From the NCBI RefSeq assembly GCF_017875235.1, contig NZ_JAGGMI010000004.1, forward strand, positions 62,001 to 126,000: a stretch of 64,000 nt of DNA, written 5' to 3'. The notes below the pieces were generated by a model. The model was not told where the DNA came from and made no database searches. It saw nothing but the letters and a program-made list of their open reading frames with translations. Below are positions 26,810-35,165 of this stretch, in pieces. Numbering within the stretch: the stretch's first letter is position 1; each line of letters opens with the position of its first letter. Source of the DNA: Asticcacaulis solisilvae. Its GTDB lineage: Bacteria > Pseudomonadota > Alphaproteobacteria > Caulobacterales > Caulobacteraceae. Both the position numbers and the translations under genes were made by a program.

Positions 26810-27334
26810 ATGGCCGACACCAAATATCCCATCAGCCGCGATAAGGAACGCGACTCGGGCGCTCAGCCTGAGCGCAACCGTCCGGATTCCATCACCCAGG
26901 AAGGCAAGGACATCAACACGGCCCTGAGCCACGATCAGCGCATGCACGGCGTTGAAACGTCCGAGGGCCATCAGGGTTCAGGCAGCGGCGACTTCCAGTC
27001 CAACAAACCCGCCGAGGACCAAGGCGGCTATGGCATGCAGGATACCGATCGGCGTCCGGCCGATCGCGACAATGCCGAAGGCAATGCTCAGGTCGGCGCG
27101 TCGCCCCTGCACGACAGCCGCTACAGCCGGGACGAAGAGCGCGCGCGGGGCAGCGTCAGCGCCCAACCTGGCCAGGAAAAGGCGGATATTCAGGACGAAC
27201 GCCCGGAACGCCCCGGCCATGATACACCCGAAGGCAAGGCGCATAACGGCCGGGGCAATGACGAACGCGGCGGCTATGGCGTCGGCACGGCAAATCCCGA
27301 GACGCCGGCGACGACGAAGGGCCAGCAGCCATGA
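26810..27334 (+). CDS. disordered hydrophilic stress-type protein
   Basis: A 174-residue protein dominated by G, D, E, R, Q, N, S and P, without hydrophobic segments or cysteine: intrinsically disordered along its length. It contains recurring short phrases such as GGYG (near 73 and 157) and repeated RDxE/DERxR pieces. The ATG at 26810 has CAGGAG 7 bases upstream; an in-frame ATG 22 codons earlier has no ribosome site. Composition resembles hydrophilin or LEA-like proteins linked to desiccation or osmotic stress, but no family is recognised. It lies 78 bases after the helicase gene and may be independent of it. Confidence 0.75.
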   Translation: MADTKYPISRDKERDSGAQPERNRPDSITQEGKDINTALSHDQRMHGVETSEGHQGSGSGDFQSNKPAEDQGGYGMQDTDRRPADRDNAEGNAQVGASPLHDSRYSRDEERARGSVSAQPGQEKADIQDERPERPGHDTPEGKAHNGRGNDERGGYGVGTANPETPATTKGQQP

Positions 27335-27398
27335 CGACGCTGATGGCCCTTTTCGCCACGATCAGGCGCCAGTTCCTGGCACTGATCGGGCGGCGTTA

Positions 27399-27659
27399 TC
27401 ACAATACCGACCGTGCCTTGTGATCATTGCCGTATTCGTGCAGGAACAGGGCAATGTCGGTCTTGAGCCGGTGGGAATCCTGAGGGTCGGTCTTGATCGC
27501 GGTATCGAAGATGATCTTCTGGATGTCGCGCGGGAGACGGTCCCACGTCGCCAGCACGCCCGCTCCCAGATGCGAGAGCAGGTCGCGTTCGGCGGCCTCC
27601 AGATCTTCACTCAACGTCTGAGGTGTCCAGGCAGCGGCAGGTTCGGCAATATCGGTCAT
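27399..27659 (-). CDS. small helical protein, unknown
   Basis: An 86-residue, mostly helical soluble protein with no signal, membrane segment or cysteine. The ATG follows AGGAGGA at 7 bases. The central phrase DIQKIIFDTAIKTDPQDSHRLKTDIALFLHEYG is compact and amphipathic, hinting at a small globular domain. I do not recognise it. It lies in the run of small stress-type genes and is convergent with the disordered protein to its left. Confidence 0.7.
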   Translation of the reverse strand: MTDIAEPAAAWTPQTLSEDLEAAERDLLSHLGAGVLATWDRLPRDIQKIIFDTAIKTDPQDSHRLKTDIALFLHEYGNDHKARSVL

Positions 27660-27751
27660 GGCATCGTCCTCCTAAAAAGGAGTTCACCAGCCGCCCGCTA
27701 AAAAAACCATACGCTTTTTGTGCCTAATCCGGCCTTGGCGACATGCTAAAG

Positions 27752-27952
27752 TTAGCCTCGCCGCGTGATCAAGCCCAAGGTAAAGCCGATGGCGACCGCG
27801 ACGGCCAGGGAGGTCACAGGGTTTTGCCGGACCGTGGCGACGAGGTCGCGCGACAGTTCCTTGGTCGCGTCTTGGGCGGCCGAGACGCCCTCTTCGACCT
27901 CGGCGCGGATATTGTCCAGGGCGCCGCGAAGCTCGTCGGTGCTGTTGATCAT
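27752..27952 (-). CDS. DUF883/ElaB-YqjD-like small membrane protein
   Basis: A 66-residue protein: an amphipathic N-terminal helix (about 5-38, with repeated E, D, K and A spacing) then a glycine-containing C-terminal membrane helix (about 46-62, VTSLAVAVAIGFTLGLI) and the end TRRG. This is the DUF883 layout; ElaB and YqjD of Escherichia coli are stationary-phase inner-membrane proteins that bind ribosomes. The ATG follows GGAGA at 7 bases. A second member of the same type lies at 55317 in this window. Confidence 0.8.
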   Translation of the reverse strand: MINSTDELRGALDNIRAEVEEGVSAAQDATKELSRDLVATVRQNPVTSLAVAVAIGFTLGLITRRG

Positions 27953-28111
27953 CGGGAAGTCTCCAGAGTTTCAGCCACTATGCGGCAGGCAACGGCAAAA
28001 GCAAGCGGGCTTTACGCCGCACTTATCTGCTCCCGCGGCGTGTGGGCGGATTTCTTACACGCGAAGGCGTAAAACACTCTACCGGGGGCTTCCAACGTCA
28101 AGGAGCCTGGC

Positions 28112-28255
28112 ATGGCCGAAATCGAATCCCGCAAATATTCGGATGAACATCGCAACAAGGCGCGCGTCGATGCGGGCAAGTTCAACCAGCCAACACAATT
28201 CCATCCCGACCGGACGGGTGCGCAAAAGAGCGACACCGGCGCCAAGCGTAAATAG
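28112..28255 (+). CDS. very small hydrophilic protein, 47 aa, unknown
   Basis: ATG with AAGGAG 6 bases upstream, 47 codons, then TAG two bases before the ATG of the HAD phosphatase. The product is strongly polar and basic (many K, R, D, Q), with no membrane segment; it is likely disordered. The tight spacing suggests translation with the phosphatase. No family is recognised; it fits the set of small stress-type proteins here. Confidence 0.65.
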   Translation: MAEIESRKYSDEHRNKARVDAGKFNQPTQFHPDRTGAQKSDTGAKRK

Positions 28256-28257
28256 CC

Positions 28258-28704
28258 ATGACCGGCGAGCGCGACATTGTCATCTTCGATCTCGACGGCA
28301 CGCTCGCCGACATCTCTCATCGCCAGCATATGGTACACGGGAAGCGCAAGAACTGGCGGGGCTTCTTTGCGGCCTGCGTCGACGACGCGCCGCATGAGGC
28401 TGTGATTATCATCCTGAGGGCGCTTTACCCCCGCTTCAAAATTTATCTGGTATCGGGACGCAGCGACGAGGTGCGCGATGAAACAGTGGACTGGCTGCGG
28501 CTAAATGACGTGCCGTGGCACGTGCTGATCATGCGCCGGCGCGGCGACCATACGCCGGACAACATCCTGAAAATCGGCTGGGTCCATGAGGGTCGCATCC
28601 CCAGGGACAGAATTTTGTGCGTTTTCGATGACCGCGACAAGGTGGTCAAAGCCTGGCGTCAGGCAGATATTCCCTGCTTCCAGGTCGCCGAAGGCAATTT
28701 TTAA
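28258..28704 (+). CDS. HAD-superfamily phosphatase (polynucleotide-kinase-3'-phosphatase-like)
   Basis: A 148-residue HAD hydrolase with the nucleophile motif DLDGTL (D11, D13), motif II in LVSGRSDE, and the acidic motif CVFDDRDKVVKAWR near the C-terminus. The small cap-less fold and the phrase DLDGTLADISHRQHMV resemble the phosphatase half of T4-type polynucleotide kinases, so a nucleic-acid 3'-phosphatase or a nucleotide phosphatase are both possible. It directly follows the 47-residue gene, and a hairpin lies just after its stop. The substrate is inferred from family resemblance only. Confidence 0.85.
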   Translation: MTGERDIVIFDLDGTLADISHRQHMVHGKRKNWRGFFAACVDDAPHEAVIIILRALYPRFKIYLVSGRSDEVRDETVDWLRLNDVPWHVLIMRRRGDHTPDNILKIGWVHEGRIPRDRILCVFDDRDKVVKAWRQADIPCFQVAEGNF

Positions 28705-28711
28705 AAGCATC

Positions 28712-28737
28712 TGCTCCGCTTTACGTGAAGCGGAGCA
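28712..28737. terminator. hairpin between convergent genes
   Basis: Arms TGCTCCGCTT and AAGCGGAGCA pair perfectly around a 6-base loop, between the HAD gene (+) and the CBS gene (-). A T-rich stretch follows about 15 bases later on the plus strand. Confidence 0.6.
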
Positions 28738-28772
28738 AATACCTTTAGATTTTGTTTGTTTGCCGGAAATGC

Positions 28773-29189
28773 TCAGGTTTCCTGCGCGACGCCGGTTTCG
28801 ATCTTGCCGGTCAGGTGGCTGTCGTCGGTGTCGCGGGCAATATCGCCGATCGACAGAATGCCGACCATGCGCTTGTCGCGATCTAAGACGACCAGGCGGC
28901 GAATCTGGCGCGTGCGCATCACGTCGCCGGCTTCGCTTATATCGTTGTCTTCGAAGCAGTAGACGACATTTTCCGTCATGATCTGGCGGACAGGCGTATC
29001 GGCGTCGAGCCCTTCGGCGACGGCGCGAATGACGATGTCGCGATCCGTCAGGGCACCGCTCAGACGGTCGTTCTCGCCGACGGGCAGGTAACCGAAATCA
29101 CCATCGCGCATCATCTGCGCCGCTTCCCGCAAGGTGGTGTCGGGTGTGGCGATTTCGAACTCGGGACACATGACTTCACTGACTTTCAT
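28773..29189 (-). CDS. tandem CBS-domain protein
   Basis: A 138-residue protein consisting of one Bateman module: CBS 1 (about 7-60, DTTLREAAQMMRDGDFGYLPV) and CBS 2 (about 70-125, DNDISEAGDVMRTRQIRRLVVLD, then GILSIGDIA). Such stand-alone pairs bind adenine nucleotides and act as energy or stress sensors. The ATG at 29189 follows GGAGC at 8 bases; a longer frame starting at 29294 would add 35 residues that fit no CBS protein. It is divergent from the phosphoribosyltransferase-esterase fusion across a 242-base gap. Confidence 0.9.
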   Translation of the reverse strand: MKVSEVMCPEFEIATPDTTLREAAQMMRDGDFGYLPVGENDRLSGALTDRDIVIRAVAEGLDADTPVRQIMTENVVYCFEDNDISEAGDVMRTRQIRRLVVLDRDKRMVGILSIGDIARDTDDSHLTGKIETGVAQET

Positions 29190-29431
29190 AGGGCTGCTCC
29201 GCTGCTGGTGAAGTGGGATTTTGAGGCCGCGCGAAGGATAGGCGGCGACGCGTAAGAAGAGGCTGCGCATGGCCGGGACTTTGCGTAAATTCACCGTAAG
29301 CTTTCCGAATTTATGGAATTTTGATCCCGCCGCACGGTTTCCTGATATTTCCCTTAGGTTGCAAGGACTAGCCTGAAGGTTGTCACAGGGACTGCCGAAG
29401 CATAATCAACAGACAGGCGGAGGAGTGCACC

Positions 29432-31420
29432 ATGCGGCTGCACGACCGGAAGGCGGCGGGGCAAGCGCTTGCCCGGCGGCTTGAGAACTTTTCCAGAAAG
29501 CCCGATACATTGATCCTGGCCCTGCCGCGCGGCGGCGTGCCGGTGGCCTACGAAATCGCCCGAAGTCTGCGCCTGCCGCTTGATGTTTTCCTGGTGCGCA
29601 AGCTGGGCTTGCCCCAGTACCCCGAAGTCGCCATGGGCGCGGTCGCCAGCGGCGGCGTCCGGGTGATGAACGCCGAAGTGCTGAAGGACAACCCGGTCGA
29701 CGATGCCGAGATCGAAGCCGTGGCCCGCAAGGAGACCGAGGAACTTGCCCGGCGCGAAGCCGCCTATCGCGGCGATCGCCCCTACCCGGCTCTTCGCGGC
29801 AAGACGGTCATCGTCGTCGATGACGGGCTGGCGACCGGGGCCAGCATGCGCGCCGCGCTTACGGCGCTCCGGCGTGAAGGGCCGCGAGAACTGATTTGCG
29901 CCGTCCCCGTGGCCGCGCCGTCTGACGGCAACGACCTTCCCGAAGCCGACGCGGTCTTTGCCCTCATGCGGCCTGAGCCGTTTCACAGCGTGGGCCTGTG
30001 GTACGAACGTTTCGAACAGGTCAGCGACAAGGAGGTGCAATTGCTGCTCAAGGACGCGGAGATCTTCGCGCCCGATGCACCACAAAGCGAGGCCGATGCT
30101 TTGGCCGGCAAGCTGCGCCGCCACGTCACGCCATTGACCGGCAAGGCCGCCGACTATGACGAACTGATGGTGATGGCGGAGAATGCGCGCTTCGTGCTGA
30201 TCGGCGAGGCCAGCCACGGCACGCATGAATTCTACAAGATCCGCGCCGATATCACCAAACGCCTCATCAACGAAAAGGGGTTCTCGGCCGTGGCGGTCGA
30301 GGCCGACTGGCCCGACGCCTTCCGCGTGAATCGCTATGTGCGTGGAGACAGGATCGCCAGCCCGACCGATGCCTTGAGCGACTTCAAACGCTTTCCGCAA
30401 TGGATGTGGCGCAACAAGGAAACCCGCGACTTCATCGACTGGCTGCACGACCACAATGCGTCCTACGCCACGCGTAATGCCGGCTTCTACGGCCTCGACC
30501 TCTACAGCCTCAATACGTCGGTCGACGCCGTCATCGGGTATCTGGAAGGCGTCGATCCGATCGCGGCCAAGACGGCGCGCAACCGCTACGGCTGTTTCGA
30601 TGCCTTCGACAATGATCCTCAACGTTATGGCTACATGACCGGACGCGGCGGCGCGGACAGCTGCGAGGACGCGCTGATCGCCCAGTTGCGCGACCTGCAG
30701 AAGAACACCTACGACTATATGCGCCGCGACGGCGCCCTGGCCGGCGAAGAGTTCTTTTCGGCCGAACAGAACGCGCGTCTGGTGAAGAATGCCGAGCACT
30801 ATTACCGCGCCATGTTCCGGGGCAGGCCCAATTCCTGGAACATCCGCGACACCCACATGGCCGATACCCTGGATGAGCTCGACCAGTTCCTGTCAAAACA
30901 GCGTGGACGGCCAGCAAAGATCGTCGTCTGGGCGCACAATTCGCATATCGGGGATGCACGTGCGACCGGAGCCAAGGCGCGTGGCGAACTGAACCTCGGG
31001 CAATTGGTCCGTCAGCGTCATCCGGATGAAAGCCTGCTGATCGGCTTTTCGACCTATCACGGCACGGTCATGGCCGCGGACGACTGGGATGAGCCCCGAC
31101 AGGTCAAGACGGTGCGCCGCGGTCTCGGCGGCAGTGTCGAAGAACTGTTCCACAAGGTGGGGGAACCGGGCTTCCTGCTCAATATGCGCGACAAGGGCAT
31201 GGCGCGGCACTTGCTGAAGGAGCCCAGGCTGGCGCGGTTCATCGGCGTCATCTACCGGCCGGACAGCGAACGCGTCAGCCACTATGTCGATGTCGTCATG
31301 CCCGAACAGTTCGATGCCGTGCTGCATATCGACGAGACGCGGGCTGTATCGCCGCTGGTGGAGGAAGTGGCGGCAGCGACCGTGCCCCAGGCCGACGAGA
31401 CCTATCCGACAGGCCTTTAA
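29432..31420 (+). CDS. phosphoribosyltransferase - erythromycin esterase-like fusion
   Basis: A 662-residue two-enzyme protein. Residues about 1-215 are a type I phosphoribosyltransferase with LALPRGGVPVAYEIA and the PRPP loop VVDDGLATGAS (about 128). Residues about 235-645 are an erythromycin-esterase-like domain with LIGEASHGTHEFYK (about 257), AVEADWPDAFRVNRYV and VWAHNSHIGDA, keeping the catalytic His and Glu positions. GGAGGAG precedes the ATG by 7 bases. The same two domains occur as neighbours or fusions in stress islands of other bacteria. The esterase half need not act on macrolides; a nucleotide-linked or ester metabolite is possible. Both halves look intact. Confidence 0.92.
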   Translation: MRLHDRKAAGQALARRLENFSRKPDTLILALPRGGVPVAYEIARSLRLPLDVFLVRKLGLPQYPEVAMGAVASGGVRVMNAEVLKDNPVDDAEIEAVARKETEELARREAAYRGDRPYPALRGKTVIVVDDGLATGASMRAALTALRREGPRELICAVPVAAPSDGNDLPEADAVFALMRPEPFHSVGLWYERFEQVSDKEVQLLLKDAEIFAPDAPQSEADALAGKLRRHVTPLTGKAADYDELMVMAENARFVLIGEASHGTHEFYKIRADITKRLINEKGFSAVAVEADWPDAFRVNRYVRGDRIASPTDALSDFKRFPQWMWRNKETRDFIDWLHDHNASYATRNAGFYGLDLYSLNTSVDAVIGYLEGVDPIAAKTARNRYGCFDAFDNDPQRYGYMTGRGGADSCEDALIAQLRDLQKNTYDYMRRDGALAGEEFFSAEQNARLVKNAEHYYRAMFRGRPNSWNIRDTHMADTLDELDQFLSKQRGRPAKIVVWAHNSHIGDARATGAKARGELNLGQLVRQRHPDESLLIGFSTYHGTVMAADDWDEPRQVKTVRRGLGGSVEELFHKVGEPGFLLNMRDKGMARHLLKEPRLARFIGVIYRPDSERVSHYVDVVMPEQFDAVLHIDETRAVSPLVEEVAAATVPQADETYPTGL

Positions 31421-31423
31421 TTC

Positions 31424-31552
31424 TCCTCTCTGGCGCGAAGCGATGGGAGGCGGCTTCGAGCGTAAGCGAAGATGACGGAGGGGTACAACGGCCAGAGATA
31501 CCCCTCCCTCGCTTCGCGGTCCTCCTCCCCATAAAATGGGGAGGAGAAGAAT
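31424..31552. repeat. large imperfect palindromic repeat, type C
   Basis: The segment starts TTCTCCTCTCTGGCGCGAAG and ends CCCCATAAAATGGGGAGGAG, with GACGGAGGGG and CCCCTCCCTCGC in between. It fills the gap between the convergent esterase fusion and hemerythrin genes and can fold into a long hairpin, probably doubling as a terminator. It is related in layout to the elements at 11314 and 40340. Confidence 0.6.
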
Positions 31553-32026
31553 TTAACCCATGGCGTCCGCAGGCACCTTGCTCTGGACCTGGGACTGCTT
31601 CTTCAGAGCATCCATTTCCTTGGCCAGGTCCTTGGCTTCCTGGCTGGACAGATACTTCTTCGCCTTTTCGAAGATCTCGCCCTCTTCTTCCTCGACGTGG
31701 TGCGTGACCGAGTGCTTGAATTCGCCAAAGGTCTCGAGCCACAACTCGTCCGTGACCGGCGTCGTGCTCAGCTTTTCGAGATATTCGCGGATTTCGTCGT
31801 GTTCGTGGTTGGCATGTTCGATCTTCTCTTCGACCTGCTTGGACCGCGTCGCGTCCTCGATAGCCTTATAGAAGGTCTGCTCTTCGGTGTCGGCATGGAG
31901 CGTCAGTTCCATTTTAATCGTTTCGAACAGGCTCTGGCGCTCGGCCGGATCCTTGCTGGCGATGACCTGTTCCATAAGGTCCGCAACCTTCTGGTGGTCC
32001 TTTTTCAGGTAGTTGTAAATATCCAT
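31553..32026 (-). CDS. hemerythrin-like HHE protein
   Basis: A 157-residue four-helix protein with the di-iron ligand set of the HHE family: H11, H44, E48, H74, H105, H109/H110 and E114 (phrases LHADTEEQTFY, HANHEHDEI, HSVTHHVEEEEGE). It should bind oxygen, NO or related species at a non-heme di-iron centre, a role tied to oxidative or nitrosative stress. The ATG at 32026 follows GAGGA at 6 bases; the longer open frame upstream is not coding-like. The C-terminal tail is charged and flexible. It belongs to the stress-flavoured block. Confidence 0.92.
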   Translation of the reverse strand: MDIYNYLKKDHQKVADLMEQVIASKDPAERQSLFETIKMELTLHADTEEQTFYKAIEDATRSKQVEEKIEHANHEHDEIREYLEKLSTTPVTDELWLETFGEFKHSVTHHVEEEEGEIFEKAKKYLSSQEAKDLAKEMDALKKQSQVQSKVPADAMG

Positions 32027-32195
32027 GATACTGTCCTCGCAACTTTCGGGCTTGTTGTAAGCCGTCAGGGAAATGGTCTTCCGCCCCCGTCTCGGACAGG
32101 ATGGCAAAGCGCGGGTAAGATCGATATGGCCGCAGCGGTGGCCAGCCGTAAGACCTGCGTAAAACCTTGATTGCGCTTGAGAATTACTCTCAAAT

Positions 32196-33305
32196 CTATT
32201 TGTGCGTAATCTGGATACCGGCGGAGTCAAAGGCCTTTTTAATCCGCCGGTTATACTCACGCAGCACCTTCCAGCGTGCGGTAGGTTGCGTACGCATACG
32301 CGATTTGACGATCACGCCGACATCCGACAGCAGGTCGACGCCCGCGATTTCAAGATCGGCAAGGATGAGCGGCCCATATTGCGCATCCTTACGCAGCTCA
32401 GCCGCCGTGTCACGCATCACCTGCATGGCGTGGTCGATATCGGTATCGTATTTCAGCGGCAGGTCTGAGGCGGCGTAGGAGAAGGTCTTGGTCATATTGT
32501 GGATGACCTGGCTTTCGCCATACGGGAAGATATGCAGCGTGCCATCGGAGTCGCGCAGACGGATGGTGCGCAGCGTCATGTCCTCGACCTCACCGCTGAA
32601 GGCGCCGATCTGGACGATGTCGCCGACGGCGACAATGTCTTCCAGAATGAGGAACAGGCCAGTCAGCATGTCCTTGACGATGGTCTGGGCGCCGAAACCC
32701 ACCGCCACGCCGACAACGCCGGCGCCGGCCAGAACGGGCGCGATTTCGACACCGACCTGGCTCAGCAGGGTGATGATGGCCAGGCCTATGATGACGACCT
32801 GCAGCAGGCGGCGGACCAGCGGACCCAGCGTATCCAGCTGCGCCCCCCGGCGCGGATCGCCTTCGCGCCGCAGACGGTTCAGCGTCTTGCGGGTGAACAG
32901 GCCCACACCTTCGACCGCCAGGGTCGCCAGAACCAGGACGGCCAGGACCCGCAGGGTCGTCGAGGCAATATGCCGGCCCGAACCTTCGGATGCCCAGGCA
33001 ATGATGTCGATGCCCCAGACATTGGCGACCATGAAGATGGCGATCAGCCAGACCACCAGGCTGATGACCGACCGGCTCAGTTTCAGCGCCTTGTTCGCGC
33101 GCTTCTTGCGCTCTTCAGAGCTCTCTCCCGGCAGGTGAGATATCGCCTGGCACAACAGCCAGTTCAGGCCCCTGATGAGCAGAACGGCCACGACAAGGAT
33201 AAGCGCGGTCAGGCCCGCATTGATCGCCAGACCTTGCGGCCCCAATCCGACCAGGTGGTTCCAGAACAGTGTCAAATTACCGGTGATCTGCTCGTACGCC
33301 GTCAT
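32196..33305 (-). CDS. small-conductance mechanosensitive channel (MscS family)
   Basis: A 369-residue inner-membrane channel that opens under membrane tension. It has four to five helices (about 25-48, 80-100, 115-140, 165-190 and the pore helix about 190-215 with AGAGVVGVAVGFGAQTIVKD, the glycine-alanine-rich MscS pore motif), then the beta domain (VGDIVQIGAFSGEVEDMTLRTIRLRD) and the cytoplasmic vestibule. GGAG precedes the ATG by 7 bases. It is a standalone gene by spacing. Osmotic downshock protection fits the surrounding stress genes. Confidence 0.93.
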   Translation of the reverse strand: MTAYEQITGNLTLFWNHLVGLGPQGLAINAGLTALILVVAVLLIRGLNWLLCQAISHLPGESSEERKKRANKALKLSRSVISLVVWLIAIFMVANVWGIDIIAWASEGSGRHIASTTLRVLAVLVLATLAVEGVGLFTRKTLNRLRREGDPRRGAQLDTLGPLVRRLLQVVIIGLAIITLLSQVGVEIAPVLAGAGVVGVAVGFGAQTIVKDMLTGLFLILEDIVAVGDIVQIGAFSGEVEDMTLRTIRLRDSDGTLHIFPYGESQVIHNMTKTFSYAASDLPLKYDTDIDHAMQVMRDTAAELRKDAQYGPLILADLEIAGVDLLSDVGVIVKSRMRTQPTARWKVLREYNRRIKKAFDSAGIQITHK

Positions 33306-33417
33306 GACTTTACTCCGTGGCCGTTACTATCGGCGCAAACCTGACGGCCGTCCCGTAAGGCGGAAATGACCCACACCCGGCCGGGTGGAAAAAAAACGGC
33401 AAAGTGTCTGATCCGCT

Positions 33418-33930
33418 TCAGGCCGCCTCGGGCATGATTTCGGCACTGTTGACCAGGTGGTTCGTGCCGATCAGCGTGCCCAGGATCGAGATCGCCATAT
33501 CGTGGAAGCGGTGCTCCTTGTCGCTGGCGCACAGGTCGGCGATGACCCAGGTCAGGATGTCCTGTTCGAACAGGTCGCCGACCGTCTTCATGACGCAGGC
33601 CTCGGTGGCGATGCCGGCGACATGGACCTCCCGCGCCCGCCACCTGGCCAGGTGGCGTTCTAATGCCGCGTTGCAGCCGCTATAGTTGGGTTTGTCGATG
33701 ATCACGGCGTCAGGGCGCGGCGTGATGGCCAGTTCGATGCCTTCACTGCCCGGCGCCAGGTCGTGATAGCCGAGGATACGCCGGAAGGGCGACGGATCGG
33801 GATTGTAGAAGCGCGTAAAGACGACGTGGTCGAACCGGTGCTGGATGTCTTCGATCGGTTTTAGCACGTGGCGCGACGACGGGCTGACGAAACCTTTTTG
33901 AACATCAACGGCGACAAGGACTTTCGGCAT
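33418..33930 (-). CDS. isochorismatase-family cysteine hydrolase
   Basis: A 170-residue alpha/beta hydrolase of the isochorismatase-like superfamily with the expected triad D9 (VDVQKGF), K80 (IIDKPNYSG) and C112 (ATEACVMKT), preceded by the usual cis-peptide region. Such enzymes act as nicotinamidases, ureido or N-carbamoyl amidohydrolases, or isochorismatases; the sequence does not choose between them. AAGGAAAG lies just before the ATG. No obvious partner genes are adjacent. Confidence 0.88.
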   Translation of the reverse strand: MPKVLVAVDVQKGFVSPSSRHVLKPIEDIQHRFDHVVFTRFYNPDPSPFRRILGYHDLAPGSEGIELAITPRPDAVIIDKPNYSGCNAALERHLARWRAREVHVAGIATEACVMKTVGDLFEQDILTWVIADLCASDKEHRFHDMAISILGTLIGTNHLVNSAEIMPEAA

Positions 33931-33997
33931 GCCTTTCCTTTCTCATGGACGGAAAGACTAGACCGCGCGCGAATAATGAATCGATCCGATTCCGGAC

Positions 33998-34105
33998 AAA
34001 AAAATCCCCGGAGGGTGAACCACCGGGGGGCAAGAAGGTTGGGGAGACCTTGCAAAGGAAAGCTTCGATATTGTCGTTATCATAACTTGAAATCGATTAC
34101 AACTC
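33998..34105 (-). ncRNA. candidate small RNA with Rho-independent terminator
   Basis: Read on the minus strand, a GC-rich hairpin (CCGGGG with CCCCGG, 34028-34006) is followed by ATTTTTTT, a textbook intrinsic terminator, yet no minus-strand gene ends here. The 70 bases before it are rich in single-stranded-looking C-runs (TCTCCCC, GCCCCCC), a feature of anti-ribosome-site small RNAs in alphaproteobacteria. The 5' end is a guess, placed near the LacI-type operator. It could instead be an attenuator in the leader of the isochorismatase-family gene. Confidence 0.3.
34088..34101 (+). promoter_or_regulatory. LacI-type operator before sugar isomerase
   Basis: TGAAATCGATTACA matches 13 of 14 bases of the perfect palindrome TGTAATCGATTACA found at 43247-43260. 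The centre-CG palindrome is the usual LacI-family format. It lies 80 bases before the isomerase, which precedes a LacI-family gene, its likely binder. Confidence 0.65.
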
Positions 34106-34180
34106 TGTTAAGGCTATGCCCGGTCAAAGGCAATGCTATGCTCGGCCGCAAGGGCAGGGCTTACAAGAGGAAACAGCATC

Positions 34181-35068
34181 ATGGACGTATCACGGCGGAC
34201 TTTTCTGGGCGCTTCGGGCGCGTTGGCGGCCTTTGCGGCAGCGGGCCAGGCAGGCGCCGCCGCCGCCGGCCTTATCAAGGCCAACTGGCCGCTGGGCGTC
34301 CAGCTGTGGACCGTCAATGCCCAGATGAAGGAAGATATTCCCGGCACGCTGAAGACGCTGAAGAGCCTGGGCTTCGACGTCATTGAAACCGCCGGACTTT
34401 ATGGCGGCACCGCGCAGACGCTGAAGGGCCAGTTGGCCGACGCCGGCCTGAAGGCGCGCGCCTGCCATATGAATATGGGCGCCCTGTCGACCGATATCGA
34501 CAAGCACATTGCCGACACTCTGGCGCTGGGCGCCGGCTGGCTGGTCGCCTCCTCGCCCAAGACGCCGGGCCCGATCGATTCGACCAAGCCGTGGGTACAG
34601 GCCATGAGCGAGGCCATGACCAAGGAGGCCTACCAGCAGAACGCCGAGATCATTTCCCAGATCGTGCCCAAGATCGAAGCAGCGGGGCTGAAGTTCGCCT
34701 ATCACAACCACCCGATGGAGTTCGATGATTTCGGTGGCCAGTCGGGCCTCGACATCATGCTGACCGGCTCAGACAGGGCGCGCCTGGAACTCGACCTCGG
34801 CTGGGTTGCCGCCGCCGGCCACGATCCTGCCGCCATGATCAGGAAGTACAAGGGCAAGGTCGATCTCTTGCACATCAAGGACATGGTCAAGGATGGCTCA
34901 GGTTATCGCTCGGTCGAACTGGGCAAGGGGATCGTCAAATGGAAGCCGGCGTTTGAAGCCGCCAAGGCCGAGGGCGTGAAACAATTTTTCGTCGAGCAGG
35001 AAGAGCCCTATGTCCGGCCGATCTTCGAATCGCTTGCGGAGAGCGTAGCCCATCTCAAGTCGTTGTAA
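34181..35068 (+). CDS. Tat-exported sugar phosphate isomerase/epimerase-like protein
   Basis: A 295-residue xylose-isomerase-like TIM-barrel protein with a twin-arginine signal (SRRTFLGASGALAAF, cleavage near AGAAAA). Metal-site phrases are visible: KFAYHNHPMEF, LELDLGWV, DLLHIKDM and FVEQEE. The ATG at 34181 has AGAGGA about 9 bases upstream; a frame starting 16 codons earlier would bury the Tat signal. It is controlled by a LacI-type operator and followed by the LacI gene. Exported members of this family occur with secreted Gfo/Idh enzymes; here they may modify a sugar or glycoside in the periplasm, but the substrate is unknown. Confidence 0.9.
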   Translation: MDVSRRTFLGASGALAAFAAAGQAGAAAAGLIKANWPLGVQLWTVNAQMKEDIPGTLKTLKSLGFDVIETAGLYGGTAQTLKGQLADAGLKARACHMNMGALSTDIDKHIADTLALGAGWLVASSPKTPGPIDSTKPWVQAMSEAMTKEAYQQNAEIISQIVPKIEAAGLKFAYHNHPMEFDDFGGQSGLDIMLTGSDRARLELDLGWVAAAGHDPAAMIRKYKGKVDLLHIKDMVKDGSGYRSVELGKGIVKWKPAFEAAKAEGVKQFFVEQEEPYVRPIFESLAESVAHLKSL

Positions 35069-35165
35069 CTTAAGGCTCGGATAAGTTAAAGGTTGGCATT
35101 TTCGCCAACGCGGTCTAGGGATTGCCTTTGCGGCGCGCGGGAACGCGCCGCAACAGGATGTTTAT

